From: DATHTC01 sp035456465
GTDB lineage: Bacteria; Actinomycetota; Thermoleophilia; Gaiellales; Gaiellaceae
Assembly: GCA_035456465.1 (NCBI GenBank)
Contig: DATIDD010000063.1
Span: 1 to 64,000, forward strand
Length of the DNA: 64,000 nucleotides
Direction of reading: 5' to 3'
The translations under genes and the position numbers were made by a program. The stretch's first letter is position 1; every line of letters starts with the position of its first letter. Positions 44,489 to 53,122 of the stretch are shown here, piece by piece. The notes below the pieces were generated by a model. That model was not told where the DNA came from, ran no database searches, and was given only the letters and a program-made list of their open reading frames with translations.

Positions 44489-45505
44489 TCACGGGAGGGC
44501 GCGCTCGCTCTCGGCGTCGAAGCGGTGCAGCTTCTCCTGGGGCACGCGGAAGGAGGCGTGCTCGCCGGCGGCGACGCGGTCGTCCACCGGCAGCTTGGCC
44601 AGCACCGGCTCGTCCTTGAGGCGCAGGTGGACGAGCTGCTCGTCGCCGAGGTACTCGACGACCTCGACCGCCGCCTCGAAGCTCACACCGTGGCCGCCCG
44701 GCGACGAGGCGAGCTCGACGTGCTCGGGCCGGAAGCCGAGGAGCTGCCCGGTCGTCCCCGCGCCGACGAGCCCGGCGCCGACGATGTTCATCGCCGGCGA
44801 GCCGATGAACTGCGCCACGAACACGTTCACCGGCCTGGTGTAGAGCTCCTCCGGCGTCCCCACCTGCTGGAGCAGGCCGCTGCGCATCACCGCGATCCGC
44901 TCGCCCATCGTCATCGCCTCGACCTGATCGTGGGTGACGTAGATCGTCGTCGTTCCGAGGCGCCGCTGGAGCTTCATGATCTCGGCGCGGGTCTGGACGC
45001 GCAATGCCGCGTCGAGGTTCGACAGCGGCTCGTCCATCAGGAACGCAGCCGGCTCGCGCACGATCGCGCGGCCGAGGGCCACGCGCTGGCGCTGGCCGCC
45101 GGAGAGCTGCTTCGGCTTGCGCTTCAGCAGGTCCGCCATCTCGAGGATCTCGGCGGCGTTGCGCACGCGCGCATCGATCTCGGCCTTCGGGACCTTGAAG
45201 TTCCGGAGGCCGAACGCGAGGTTGTCGTAGACCGTCATGTGTGGGTAGAGCGCGTAGCTCTGGAACACCATCGCCACGTCGCGCGACGCGGGCGAGACGT
45301 TGTTCACGACCCGCTCCCCGATCAGGATCCGGCCCTCCGTCACGTCCTCGAGGCCGGCGAGCATCCGCAACGCGGTCGACTTGCCGCATCCGGACGGGCC
45401 GACGAGCACGAGCAGCTCCCCCTCGCCGATCTCCAGGGAGAGATCGTCGACCGCCGCCATGCCGTCGAAGCGCTTCGTCACGTGGTCGTAGCCGACCTTG
45501 GCCAT
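44489..45505 (-). CDS. Sugar ABC transporter ATP-binding protein, second copy (MsmK/UgpC type)
   Basis: ATPase of 338 residues with Walker A GPSGCGKSTALRML, signature LSGGQRQRVALGRAI, Walker B FLMDEPLSNLDAAL and switch VTHDQVEAMTMGERI. It has a shorter regulatory C-terminal domain than the copy at 36248. It is last gene of a five-gene operon with its own binding protein and two permeases. The ATG overlaps the upstream stop as TGATG. Confidence 0.93.
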   Translation of the reverse strand: MAKVGYDHVTKRFDGMAAVDDLSLEIGEGELLVLVGPSGCGKSTALRMLAGLEDVTEGRILIGERVVNNVSPASRDVAMVFQSYALYPHMTVYDNLAFGLRNFKVPKAEIDARVRNAAEILEMADLLKRKPKQLSGGQRQRVALGRAIVREPAAFLMDEPLSNLDAALRVQTRAEIMKLQRRLGTTTIYVTHDQVEAMTMGERIAVMRSGLLQQVGTPEELYTRPVNVFVAQFIGSPAMNIVGAGLVGAGTTGQLLGFRPEHVELASSPGGHGVSFEAAVEVVEYLGDEQLVHLRLKDEPVLAKLPVDDRVAAGEHASFRVPQEKLHRFDAESERALP

Positions 45506-46188
45506 CAGCTTCCTGCCTCCTGGAGCGGGTCGCGCGGCAGCGTGAAGTGCGCGGCCGCGAGCGACGAGAACGCGAGCGTGAGCGTGAGCAGCGGGAGCAG
45601 CGCCGCCGCCGCGCCGAGGGCGTTGACGAGCAGCAGCGCGAGCGCGAGGAGCGTCGCCGGCAGCGGCGCGCGGAGCACCACGTCGACGGCGGCGCGCGCG
45701 ACCGTGCGCAGCGGCGCGGCGCGCTCCGCGACCGCCAGCGGCCAGAGCGCGAGCTGGTAGACGCCGAACGCGAGCAGCAGGTAGAGGACGACCGCGGCCA
45801 GCACGATCCGGCCGGCGCCCGCGTACGTCGCGACCGCGAGCACGCCCGCCGCGACCACCAGCGCGCAGCCCGCCCCGAGCGCCAGCCCGCGCCGCCAGTG
45901 CAGCCGCAGGCCCGCCGGCCAGCAGCGGAGCGAGAGGTCATCCTCCCGCACGAGCTCGACGGCGCAGTGCATCAGGGCCATCGCGAGCGGCCCCGCCACG
46001 AGGGCGGCGCCGACGAGCGCGAGCGGCGCCCACAGCGCCGCGACGAGGAACGGGAGCACGCCGAGCGACAGCGCCGTGTTGGCGAGGAAGAGGCGCCAGG
46101 ACTGCGCCCACATGCCGCGCAGCGCGGCGCCCAGCGCATGCCCCGGCGTGATCGCGCGGCGTCGCGTGCGTCCCTCGCCGTGCGTCAT
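45505..46188 (-). CDS. DUF624 (YesL)-like membrane protein
   Basis: A 227-residue membrane protein with about five or six hydrophobic segments. The N-terminal part GALRGMWAQSWRLFLANTALSL and the overall layout resemble the YesL/DUF624 family, which is typically found in sugar ABC operons and may assist transport. It sits between the permease and the ATPase genes, overlapping one by ATGA and the other by TGATG. The family assignment is by resemblance and context. Confidence 0.65.
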   Translation of the reverse strand: MTHGEGRTRRRAITPGHALGAALRGMWAQSWRLFLANTALSLGVLPFLVAALWAPLALVGAALVAGPLAMALMHCAVELVREDDLSLRCWPAGLRLHWRRGLALGAGCALVVAAGVLAVATYAGAGRIVLAAVVLYLLLAFGVYQLALWPLAVAERAAPLRTVARAAVDVVLRAPLPATLLALALLLVNALGAAAALLPLLTLTLAFSSLAAAHFTLPRDPLQEAGS

Positions 46189-47054
46189 CCCTTGACCCCG
46201 GCGGCGACGATCCCGCTGACGAAGTAGCGCTGGAAGACGACGAAGATGATCGCCACGGGCAGGATCGCGATCACGCTCGCCGCCATCAGCTCCGGCCACT
46301 GCGTGTTGTAGATGCCGACGAACTGCGAGATCCCGATCGTGAGCGTGTACTTCGACTCGTCCTGGAGGATGATCAGCGGCCAGAACAGCTCGTTCCAGAT
46401 GCCCTGGAAGGTGAGGATCGTGACCGCCGCGATCGCCGGCGAGGCGAGCGGCAGCATGACCCTCCAGTACGTCTTGAAGTAGCCGGCGCCGTCGAGCTTC
46501 GCCGCCTCTTCGAAGTCCCTCGGGATCGTGAGGAAGTACTGGCGCATCAGGAACAGGCTCTCGGCGAGCACGAGCTTCACGACGATGTAGCCCTGGTAGG
46601 TGCCGATCAGGTGCCAGTTGGTGAGCATCTGGAACACGGGCACGAGGCGCAGCTGGTCGGGCAGCATCAGCGTCGCCAGCACGAGCATGAACAGGGCCTC
46701 GCGGCCCGGGAACCGCAGCCGCGCGAACGCGTAGCCGCCGACCGAGGCGAGCAGGACGTTGGTGATCGTGATCGTGACGGCGAGGAAGGCGCTGTTCGCG
46801 GCGTAGCGGGCGAAGCTGAACTGCGTGAGCGCCTCGCGGTAGGCACGGAGGCTGGGGTTGTCCGGGATCAGGTCGAAGCCCGCGACGCTCTCGGGCAGGC
46901 TCTTGAGCGAGGTCGACACGCTCCAGAAGAACGGCACGAAGAAGAGCAGCGCCAGGGCGACGAGCAACGTGTAGACGACGACCGTCCGGATCCGCTCCGC
47001 GACCGTCCGGGGCGGGACCGCCGCGGCCGGGGCGGCCTGCTCCAGTGTCGTCAC
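46185..47054 (-). CDS. Sugar ABC transporter permease (MalG/LacG type)
   Basis: Permease of 289 residues with about six membrane segments. The EAA motif is DFEEAAKLDGAGYFKTYWRVMLPLASP. It begins after a cytoplasmic stretch with TVAERIRTVVVYTLL and ends GIVAAGVKG. The GTG overlaps the preceding permease stop as GTGA. The sugar is not identified. Confidence 0.92.
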   Translation of the reverse strand: MTTLEQAAPAAAVPPRTVAERIRTVVVYTLLVALALLFFVPFFWSVSTSLKSLPESVAGFDLIPDNPSLRAYREALTQFSFARYAANSAFLAVTITITNVLLASVGGYAFARLRFPGREALFMLVLATLMLPDQLRLVPVFQMLTNWHLIGTYQGYIVVKLVLAESLFLMRQYFLTIPRDFEEAAKLDGAGYFKTYWRVMLPLASPAIAAVTILTFQGIWNELFWPLIILQDESKYTLTIGISQFVGIYNTQWPELMAASVIAILPVAIIFVVFQRYFVSGIVAAGVKG

Positions 47055-47959
47055 CCGATCACCTCCGGCTTCCCGAAGAGCAGCCGCTGGACGAGCGTGG
47101 CGGTGAAGATCAGCAGGAACAGCGCGACGCCGAGCGCCGCCGCGTAGCCGAAGTTCACGTCCTGGATCGCCACCTGGTAGAGGTAGAGCACGGGCGTGAG
47201 CGTCGAGTAGTTCGGGCCCCCGGCGCCGCCGGAGACGATGAACGCCTGGTCGAACACCTTGAGGCAGCCGATCACCGACAGCACCGCGACGAAGAAGTGC
47301 GCGGGCTTGAGCAGCGGGAACGTGATCTTCCGGAACGTCCGCCAGGCCCCCGCGCCGTCGATCGCGGCCGCCTCGTAGACGTCGGTCGGGATCGACTGGA
47401 GCGCCGCCAAATAGAACAGCATCATCGTCCCGGACGTCGTCCAGACGTTCAGCGCCATGATCGACTCGAGCGCGGTGTCGGAGTCGTTGAACCACGGCTG
47501 GTCGGTGCCGAGGATGGAGTTGAGCAGGCCGTCGGCGCTGAGGATGTAGATCGCGATCGCCGTGATCGCGGCGGACGACGCGAGCGCCGGGAAGTAGTAG
47601 GCGGCGCGGAAGAACGCCCGGAACCGGAGCGCGTTGTTCACGATCACCGCGAGGAAGAGGCCGAGCGCCATCTGGGACGGGACGACCACCGCGGTGTAGT
47701 AGGCGACGTTCCGCAGCGAGCGCCTGAACACCTCGTCCTCGAGCATCAGCCGGTAGTTGGCGAGGCCGACCGAGTCGATCTTGCCGAGAATGCCCCAGTC
47801 GAAGAACGAGATGTAGACCGCGTAGACGATCGGGAAGATGAAGAAGGTGAGGAAGAACCCCATCGGCACGAGCACGAACCCGTAGCCGACGAGCGCCTCC
47901 TTCAGCTTCGCGCTGCGGACGCTCTCGAGCCGCGCGGTGGTCGTCGTCGGCGTCGCCAT
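47051..47959 (-). CDS. Sugar ABC transporter permease (MalF/UgpA type)
   Basis: Permease of 302 residues with six predicted membrane segments and the EAA loop VYEAAAIDGAGAWRTFRKITFPLLKP. It lacks the large extracytoplasmic insert seen in the malF at 40255. The ATG lies only eight bases after a strong hairpin and has no separate ribosome-binding site. Confidence 0.92.
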   Translation of the reverse strand: MATPTTTTARLESVRSAKLKEALVGYGFVLVPMGFFLTFFIFPIVYAVYISFFDWGILGKIDSVGLANYRLMLEDEVFRRSLRNVAYYTAVVVPSQMALGLFLAVIVNNALRFRAFFRAAYYFPALASSAAITAIAIYILSADGLLNSILGTDQPWFNDSDTALESIMALNVWTTSGTMMLFYLAALQSIPTDVYEAAAIDGAGAWRTFRKITFPLLKPAHFFVAVLSVIGCLKVFDQAFIVSGGAGGPNYSTLTPVLYLYQVAIQDVNFGYAAALGVALFLLIFTATLVQRLLFGKPEVIG

Positions 47960-47967
47960 GCGGACGA

Positions 47968-47994
47968 GGGGCCCCCGCGTGTCGCGGGGGCCCC
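47968..47994 (-). terminator. Intercistronic hairpin between the binding-protein and permease genes
   Basis: GGGGCCCCCGCG and its complement form a perfect 12-bp stem with a 3-base loop. It begins 11 bases after the stop of the solute-binding protein gene and ends 8 bases before the permease start, the same position as the hairpin between malE and malF at 41887-41920. Confidence 0.75.
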
Positions 47995-48005
47995 GGTCGG
48001 ACCGG

Positions 48006-49268
48006 CTAGCGTCCTCCGCGACGCAGCGCCGCCGTCGCCTCGGCTTGCACCTTCACGAGCATCGCCTGCACCGACTGCTTGCCCTCGAAGACCGCCGACA
48101 GCTCGTTGCCGGCGACCGTCATCACCTTCGAGAAGCCGGGGGCGAACTGCCACGGCCGCGAGTACGGCGCCTGCGCGAGGAACGAAGCGCGGCCGGCGAC
48201 GGGCTTGACGTCGCTCCGCGCCGGCAGCGCCAGGCCCTTGGACGTCCAGATCCGCATGCCCTCCTTGCCGGTGAGGTAGGTGAGCAGCGTCCAGGCGGCG
48301 GGCTTGTTCTTCGAGTCCCTCGCGATCGAGTACGAGACCGTGAACGCGAGGTTGCCGTTCGCCTTCCCGCGGACCATCCGGTTGTTCTGGAAGCGGACGG
48401 TCGGGAACGACTCGGCCATGAAGGGCACGACCCAGTTGCCCTCGAAGACGATCGCCGCCTTCTCCTTGCCGAGCGCCTCGCCGCACCAGCCGACGCCGAG
48501 CTCCGCCGGCGTCGCGGCGAGACCCCTCGTGCGGAGGCCGACGTAGAAGTCGACCGCCTGCCGCACCGCGGGCGTGGCGACGGTCGCCCTCGTCTTCGTG
48601 GCGTTCAGGAACGAGCCGTTGTTCTGGTACACGAACGCGAGCAGCCGCGCCCAGTCGGCGGCGAGGCAGATCGGCTTCGCCCCGGACGGGAGCGTCGGCA
48701 GCAGCCGCCGCGACACGCTCTCGAGCTGCGCCCAGGTCTGCGGCGGCTGGACGCCGGCACGCTGGAACATCGCCGTGTTCGTCTGCATCGCGAGCGGCGA
48801 CCAGTCCTTCGGGAAGCCGTAGATGAGCCCGCCGGACTGGAAGGCCGAGAGCAGGCGGGGGTAGAACGGCTTGATGTTGAACTTGTAGCGCTTGATGTAG
48901 CTGTTCAGCGGCCAGATCACGCGCTGCTTGACCCAGTCGGGCGCCACGTTCGAGTCGATGTAGAAGACGTCCGGCGGCTTCCTCGCCGCGAACTGCGCGA
49001 GCATCGCGTCCGGGTACGGGTCGAGCGCCCGGCGCGTCACGTGGATGCGCGGGTACTTGCGCTCGAACGACTGGATCACCTGCTTGAGCAGGGCCGTCTC
49101 GACCGGTGACGAGGCCCAGTGGGCGAGCACGATGTTGCCGCTGACCGCCGAGGACGCCGACGGCGCGGCGGCGCCGTCGGGCCGGGCGGCGGCGGAGGCT
49201 GTGCCGAGCACCAGCACGGCAGCGCCCGCCGTCGCGGCAACCGCGACGCGAAGCCCTTTGATGAGCAC
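48006..49268 (-). CDS. Sugar ABC transporter solute-binding protein
   Basis: Family 1 extracellular binding protein of 420 residues. The signal region is about 1-34. The mature part starts NIVLAHWASSPVETALLKQVIQ and includes PPDVFYIDSNVAPDWVKQ and AAIVFEGNWVVPFMAESFP, patterns of carbohydrate-binding proteins. The GTG start (VLIKGLRVAVAATAG) is chosen by the signal peptide. It leads an operon of two permeases, a DUF624-like protein and an ATPase, with no regulator gene next to it. The ligand is unknown. Confidence 0.9.
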   Translation of the reverse strand: MLIKGLRVAVAATAGAAVLVLGTASAAARPDGAAAPSASSAVSGNIVLAHWASSPVETALLKQVIQSFERKYPRIHVTRRALDPYPDAMLAQFAARKPPDVFYIDSNVAPDWVKQRVIWPLNSYIKRYKFNIKPFYPRLLSAFQSGGLIYGFPKDWSPLAMQTNTAMFQRAGVQPPQTWAQLESVSRRLLPTLPSGAKPICLAADWARLLAFVYQNNGSFLNATKTRATVATPAVRQAVDFYVGLRTRGLAATPAELGVGWCGEALGKEKAAIVFEGNWVVPFMAESFPTVRFQNNRMVRGKANGNLAFTVSYSIARDSKNKPAAWTLLTYLTGKEGMRIWTSKGLALPARSDVKPVAGRASFLAQAPYSRPWQFAPGFSKVMTVAGNELSAVFEGKQSVQAMLVKVQAEATAALRRGGR

Positions 49269-49374
49269 TACTCTCAACCCCTTTCGTCTGGCTCTTGAGT
49301 GCCGCAGACGGTCAATAGGCGTACCACCAAAGCCCGTTGAGCGCAACGTGGGCTTCCCCGCTCGCGCCGCCGGC

Positions 49375-50583
49375 TCAGAGGTGTGACGTGATTCCCGCCG
49401 GGTCCTCGTCCACGGTGTGCGACTCCGACGGATCCTCGAACCAGGAGTAGGCGTAGCGGCCGTCGTCGAGGTCCCGCGCGAACGTCGTCAGCCGGAGCGG
49501 GTGGAAGGTGTCGCACATGACCGCGAGCTCGTGTGTCTCCGCCATCCCGAGCGAGCGCTCCGCGAGCCCCGGCTGCGGCCCGTGCGGGAGCCCCGACGGG
49601 TGCAGCGTGATCGAGCCGACCTCGATCCCCTTCCGCGACGAGAAGTTCCCGTCGACGTAGTAGATCATCTCCTCCGACTGGAGATTCGAGTGGTGGTACG
49701 GGATCGGGACCGCCAGCGGGTCGAAGTCGAGCTTCCGGGGGCAGAACGAGCAGATCACGAAGTTCGGGCCGGCGAAGGTCTGGTGCGACGGCGGCGGCAT
49801 GTGGATGCGCCCCGTGATCGGCTCGAAGTCGTGGATCGAGAACGTCCACGGGAACAGGTAGCCGTCCCAGCCGACGACGTCGAAGGGGTGGTAGTCGAGC
49901 ACGTAGTCCTGGTAGCCGTCGCGGACGCGCACCTTGAGCAGGAACTCCCCCCGCTCGCGCACCGTCCTGAGCTCGGTCGGCGCGTGGATGTCGCGGTGGT
50001 AGAACGGCGCGTGCTCCATCAGCTGGCCGTGCTCGTTGCGGTAGCGCCTCGGGATCTCGATCAGGCCCGGCGTCTCGAACACGACGTACCGCTGCTCGCC
50101 CTCGTCGGGCCGGAAGCGGTAGATCGTGCCGCGCGGGATCACGACGTAGTCGCCGTCGCGGTAGGGCAGGTCGCCGAAGATCGTCTCGAGCGTCCCCGTG
50201 CCGTGGTGGACGAAGATCACCTCGTCGCCCTCGCCGTTACGGAAGAAGTAGTCCATGTGCTGCGCCGGCCGGCAGAGCGAGATCTCGACGTCGTTGTTCC
50301 ACATCAGCAGCCGCCGGCCCGTCACCTCGTCGCCCTCGGACGGGACGGGCGCCGTCGCGAAGTGCCGGTGGGCGTGCGCCTCGGGCACCCACTCGTCGCG
50401 GACGATCGGCTCGAACTCGCCCAGCTCCTTGATGCGGCACGGCGAGTGCAGGTGGTAGAGGATCGACTCGTTCCCGGAGAAGCCCTCGAGGCCCATCACC
50501 TCCTCGGTGAGGAGGGCCCCGTTCTCGCGGAACTGCACGTGCCGCTTGCGGGGCACGTCGCCGAGGCGGACGTAGAACGGCAT
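49375..50583 (-). CDS. hmgA: Homogentisate 1,2-dioxygenase
   Basis: Fe(II) ring-cleaving enzyme converting homogentisate to maleylacetoacetate in tyrosine catabolism, 402 residues. Cupin metal ligands are expected in PYHHSN, EEMIYYVDGNFSSRKG and SGLPHGPQPG, all present in the C-terminal half. The substrate-loop PPPSHQTFAGPNF is clear. It is somewhat shorter than the about 430-residue form of many bacteria. hppD lies 3.4 kb away on the same strand. The ATG has a leaderless -10. Confidence 0.95.
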   Translation of the reverse strand: MPFYVRLGDVPRKRHVQFRENGALLTEEVMGLEGFSGNESILYHLHSPCRIKELGEFEPIVRDEWVPEAHAHRHFATAPVPSEGDEVTGRRLLMWNNDVEISLCRPAQHMDYFFRNGEGDEVIFVHHGTGTLETIFGDLPYRDGDYVVIPRGTIYRFRPDEGEQRYVVFETPGLIEIPRRYRNEHGQLMEHAPFYHRDIHAPTELRTVRERGEFLLKVRVRDGYQDYVLDYHPFDVVGWDGYLFPWTFSIHDFEPITGRIHMPPPSHQTFAGPNFVICSFCPRKLDFDPLAVPIPYHHSNLQSEEMIYYVDGNFSSRKGIEVGSITLHPSGLPHGPQPGLAERSLGMAETHELAVMCDTFHPLRLTTFARDLDDGRYAYSWFEDPSESHTVDEDPAGITSHL

Positions 50584-50591
50584 CGTGGCGG

Positions 50592-50597
50592 AGGATA
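50592..50597 (-). promoter_or_regulatory. Leaderless -10 element for hmgA
   Basis: TATCCT lies eight bases before the hmgA ATG; no Shine-Dalgarno sequence follows it. Confidence 0.6.
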
Positions 50598-50651
50598 TCG
50601 GGACGGCGGGGCCGGCTTGCGTTCGTGCCGTGCCGGTGCGATCGTCGCGGC

Positions 50652-51749
50652 GTGTCCGTGCCGCCGCCGCCCCCGCTCGCGCCCGATCTCGGCGAGAGCG
50701 GGGCGAGGCTCGTGCTCGTCGGCGTCCTGGAGGAGCTCAGGGCGGAGCTCCAGGACCTGCAGCGCTCCGTCGGCGAGCTCCGCGCGGCGGTCGAGAATCC
50801 CCTCGCCACGAAGGCGTCGCTCGGAGCGGCGGTCGATCGCGCCGCGCAGGTCTTCGACGTCGACCGGCCCCAGGTGGTGGAGCTGCTGGCCCGGGCCCGC
50901 GCGGTGTTCGACGCGTCCCCCGGCGAGTACGCGCGGGTCGGCGACGCGGTCGGGCACCTGGCGAACGGCTTCGACCGGATCACGCTCGGGTGGCCCCGAG
51001 CCGGCGTTCCGGCCGAGGAGCTCGCCCAGGCCGTCGCGACGCTCGAGGGCCTGCTCGACGAGGCGATCTACCACATCGCGCTCGTGACCACGCCGGTGCG
51101 TCTGAACGAGCACCTGCGGCACCTCCCCGTGGGCCAGGCGCTCGACTTCGCCGGCGCCTTCGGCGACGAGCTACCGAAGGCGGAGCAGCAGCGCCGCGTG
51201 CTCGAGTATCTCGCCACGCACCCGATCGGGATCGAGGGGCTCGTCGACGTGGGGAAGGGCAAGGTCTACCGCAAGGCGTCGTCGCGGCAGGTACGCATCG
51301 CGACCCTGCTCGTGCCGCCGGCCGTCTTGCTGGCGGGCGCCGGCCTCGCCTGGCTCCTGACCTCGCTGGATGACTGGGGCTGGGTCGGCGGCGACTGGCC
51401 CGACGGCCTGAAGGACTTCCGGACGGTGCTCGCGGCCTACGTCTTCGTCACGGCCGGCGCGCTCGCGCACGTGGCGGTGAGCTTCCTCAAGCGGACGCGC
51501 GAGAGCGGCGGCGAGCCGATCGTCGCGGCCGGGCTCCTGTGGTGGCTGCACGTGCGCTGGGCCTCCGTCTCGCTCTCGGTCGTGTGGCTCTGGATCGCCG
51601 TCGTCGGCCTCGCCGTCGCAGACCAGCTCACCTGGCTGACGGCGTTCCTCGCCGGCTACGGCATCGACAGTGTGGCCGACCTCTTCCTGCAGCGGTTCGA
51701 GGCCCGCGCCGCCGCCGGCGCGGAGTCGTTGAAGAAGGCGTTCTCCTAA
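50652..51749 (+). CDS. Coiled-coil membrane protein of unknown function
   Basis: A 365-residue protein I do not recognise. Residues about 20-60 form a leucine-rich helical region (VGVLEELRAELQDLQRSVGELRAAV) likely to be a coiled coil. The middle (about 60-200) is helical and soluble. From about 213 there are four hydrophobic segments, from TLLVPPAVLLAGAGLAWLL to TWLTAFLAGYGI. The C-terminus is FEARAAAGAESLKKAFS. A soluble-helical plus membrane layout may suit a scaffold or sensor. It is alone on the plus strand between hmgA and the cation transporter. GTG 50652 is the likely start. Confidence 0.65.
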   Translation: MSVPPPPPLAPDLGESGARLVLVGVLEELRAELQDLQRSVGELRAAVENPLATKASLGAAVDRAAQVFDVDRPQVVELLARARAVFDASPGEYARVGDAVGHLANGFDRITLGWPRAGVPAEELAQAVATLEGLLDEAIYHIALVTTPVRLNEHLRHLPVGQALDFAGAFGDELPKAEQQRRVLEYLATHPIGIEGLVDVGKGKVYRKASSRQVRIATLLVPPAVLLAGAGLAWLLTSLDDWGWVGGDWPDGLKDFRTVLAAYVFVTAGALAHVAVSFLKRTRESGGEPIVAAGLLWWLHVRWASVSLSVVWLWIAVVGLAVADQLTWLTAFLAGYGIDSVADLFLQRFEARAAAGAESLKKAFS

Positions 51750-51753
51750 CCCG

Positions 51754-53106
51754 CTACGGCTCGGTGTGGACGATCGCGTCCGCGATCCGCGGGCACGCCG
51801 TCCGGATCGCGTGCTCGACCTCGCTCGCGCGCGCGTGGGCCTCGGAGAGGGTGGCGGTCGGCTCGACGGCCAGCGTCAGGTGGGCGACGAGGCCCTCGTG
51901 GGTGTGCAGGAAGCGGAGCGAGCGCGGCGGCGTCCCCGTCGTCTCGCGGACGATCCGCGCGACGGCCTCCCGCTCGGGCTGGTCGTCGAGCGCGACGCGT
52001 CCCTCGCCGGCCTCCGCAAGCGGCTCGAGGTGCGTCTGCACCGCGTCGACACCGGGCACCGCCGCGGCGATCGCCCGCTCCACCTCGGTCGCGGTCCGGT
52101 GTGCGTCCTCCAGGGGCAGCTCGGCGGGGAGCTTCAGGTGGAGCGAGACCGCGGTGCGGCCACCGACGTGGAGCACGCTCACGTTGTGGACCTCGCGGAC
52201 GCCCGCGACGCCGAGAGCGGCGGCGTGCGCCCGGTCGCGGATCGCCTCCTCGGCCGCGGCCGGCTCGACGTGGACGACGACGTCGCTCTCGGGCAGCGCG
52301 CGCTGCACCGCATCCTCGACGGCGTCGGCGGCAGCGTGGCCCTGTCCGACGGCCGCTCCCGGGGAGATGCCGATCACGACGTCCGCGAAGTGCCGTCCGG
52401 CCGCGTGGCGCAGGCGCAGCCGGCGAAGCTCGACCGACGGCGACAGCGCCTCGATCGCGGCGACCGCCGCCTCGTGCGCGCCGGCCGGCGCCCGGTCCAT
52501 GAGGACGTCGACGTTCCGCCGCATCAGGCGCAAGGCGGCGGCCAGGACGAGGACGGCGACGAAGAGGGCGGCGAGCGAGTCGCCCTCCGGGTAGCCGGAG
52601 GCCGCCGCGACGAGGCCGACGAGCACGGCGGTCGTGCCTGCGAGGTCGCCTCCGAAGTGGAGCGCGTTCGACTGCAGCGCGGCGCTGTGGAACCGGCGCG
52701 CCGTGCGCAGCGACACCGTCGTCCGGGCCGCGTCGATCGCCATCACGAGGACGACGACGACGAACGTCCACCAGGCCGCGTCCACCTCCGCCTCGACCAC
52801 TCCGGAGAGTCGCGCCACCGCCACCGCCGCGATCGTGACGCTCGCCGCCACGAGGAACGCCCCCTCGCCGAGCGCGGCGAGATGCTCGGCCTTGCCGTGG
52901 CCGTACTGGTGGCCCGGGTCGGCCGGACGGACGGCCACGCCGATCGCGAAGAACGTCAGCAGCGCCGCGACGAGATCGGTCCCGGAGTGGAGCGCCTCGG
53001 ACACGAGCCCGAGCGAGCCGCTCGCGACGCCGGTCGCGAGCTTGAGCACGACGAGGGTCGCCGCCGCGAGCACGGAGACGAGCGCGGTGCGGCGCTGCGG
53101 ATGCAC
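51754..53106 (-). CDS. Cation diffusion facilitator family transporter
   Basis: Proton-coupled metal exporter of 450 residues with about six membrane segments in residues 1-215. The two metal-site motifs are SEALHSGTD (HxxxD, helix 2) and NALHFGGDLAGT (HxxxD, helix 5). The cytoplasmic tail is unusually long: about 235 residues that look like three successive ZT-dimer-type domains, against one in most family members. The metal could be Zn, Mn or Fe. GTG start with a leaderless -10. Confidence 0.9.
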   Translation of the reverse strand: MHPQRRTALVSVLAAATLVVLKLATGVASGSLGLVSEALHSGTDLVAALLTFFAIGVAVRPADPGHQYGHGKAEHLAALGEGAFLVAASVTIAAVAVARLSGVVEAEVDAAWWTFVVVVLVMAIDAARTTVSLRTARRFHSAALQSNALHFGGDLAGTTAVLVGLVAAASGYPEGDSLAALFVAVLVLAAALRLMRRNVDVLMDRAPAGAHEAAVAAIEALSPSVELRRLRLRHAAGRHFADVVIGISPGAAVGQGHAAADAVEDAVQRALPESDVVVHVEPAAAEEAIRDRAHAAALGVAGVREVHNVSVLHVGGRTAVSLHLKLPAELPLEDAHRTATEVERAIAAAVPGVDAVQTHLEPLAEAGEGRVALDDQPEREAVARIVRETTGTPPRSLRFLHTHEGLVAHLTLAVEPTATLSEAHARASEVEHAIRTACPRIADAIVHTEP

Positions 53107-53112
53107 GCGGGA

Positions 53113-53118
53113 AGGCTA
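53113..53118 (-). promoter_or_regulatory. Leaderless -10 element for the cation transporter gene
   Basis: TAGCCT lies six bases before the GTG start, the same hexamer and spacing as for the nitroreductase gene at 5793-5798. Confidence 0.55.
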
Positions 53119-53122
53119 AGCG

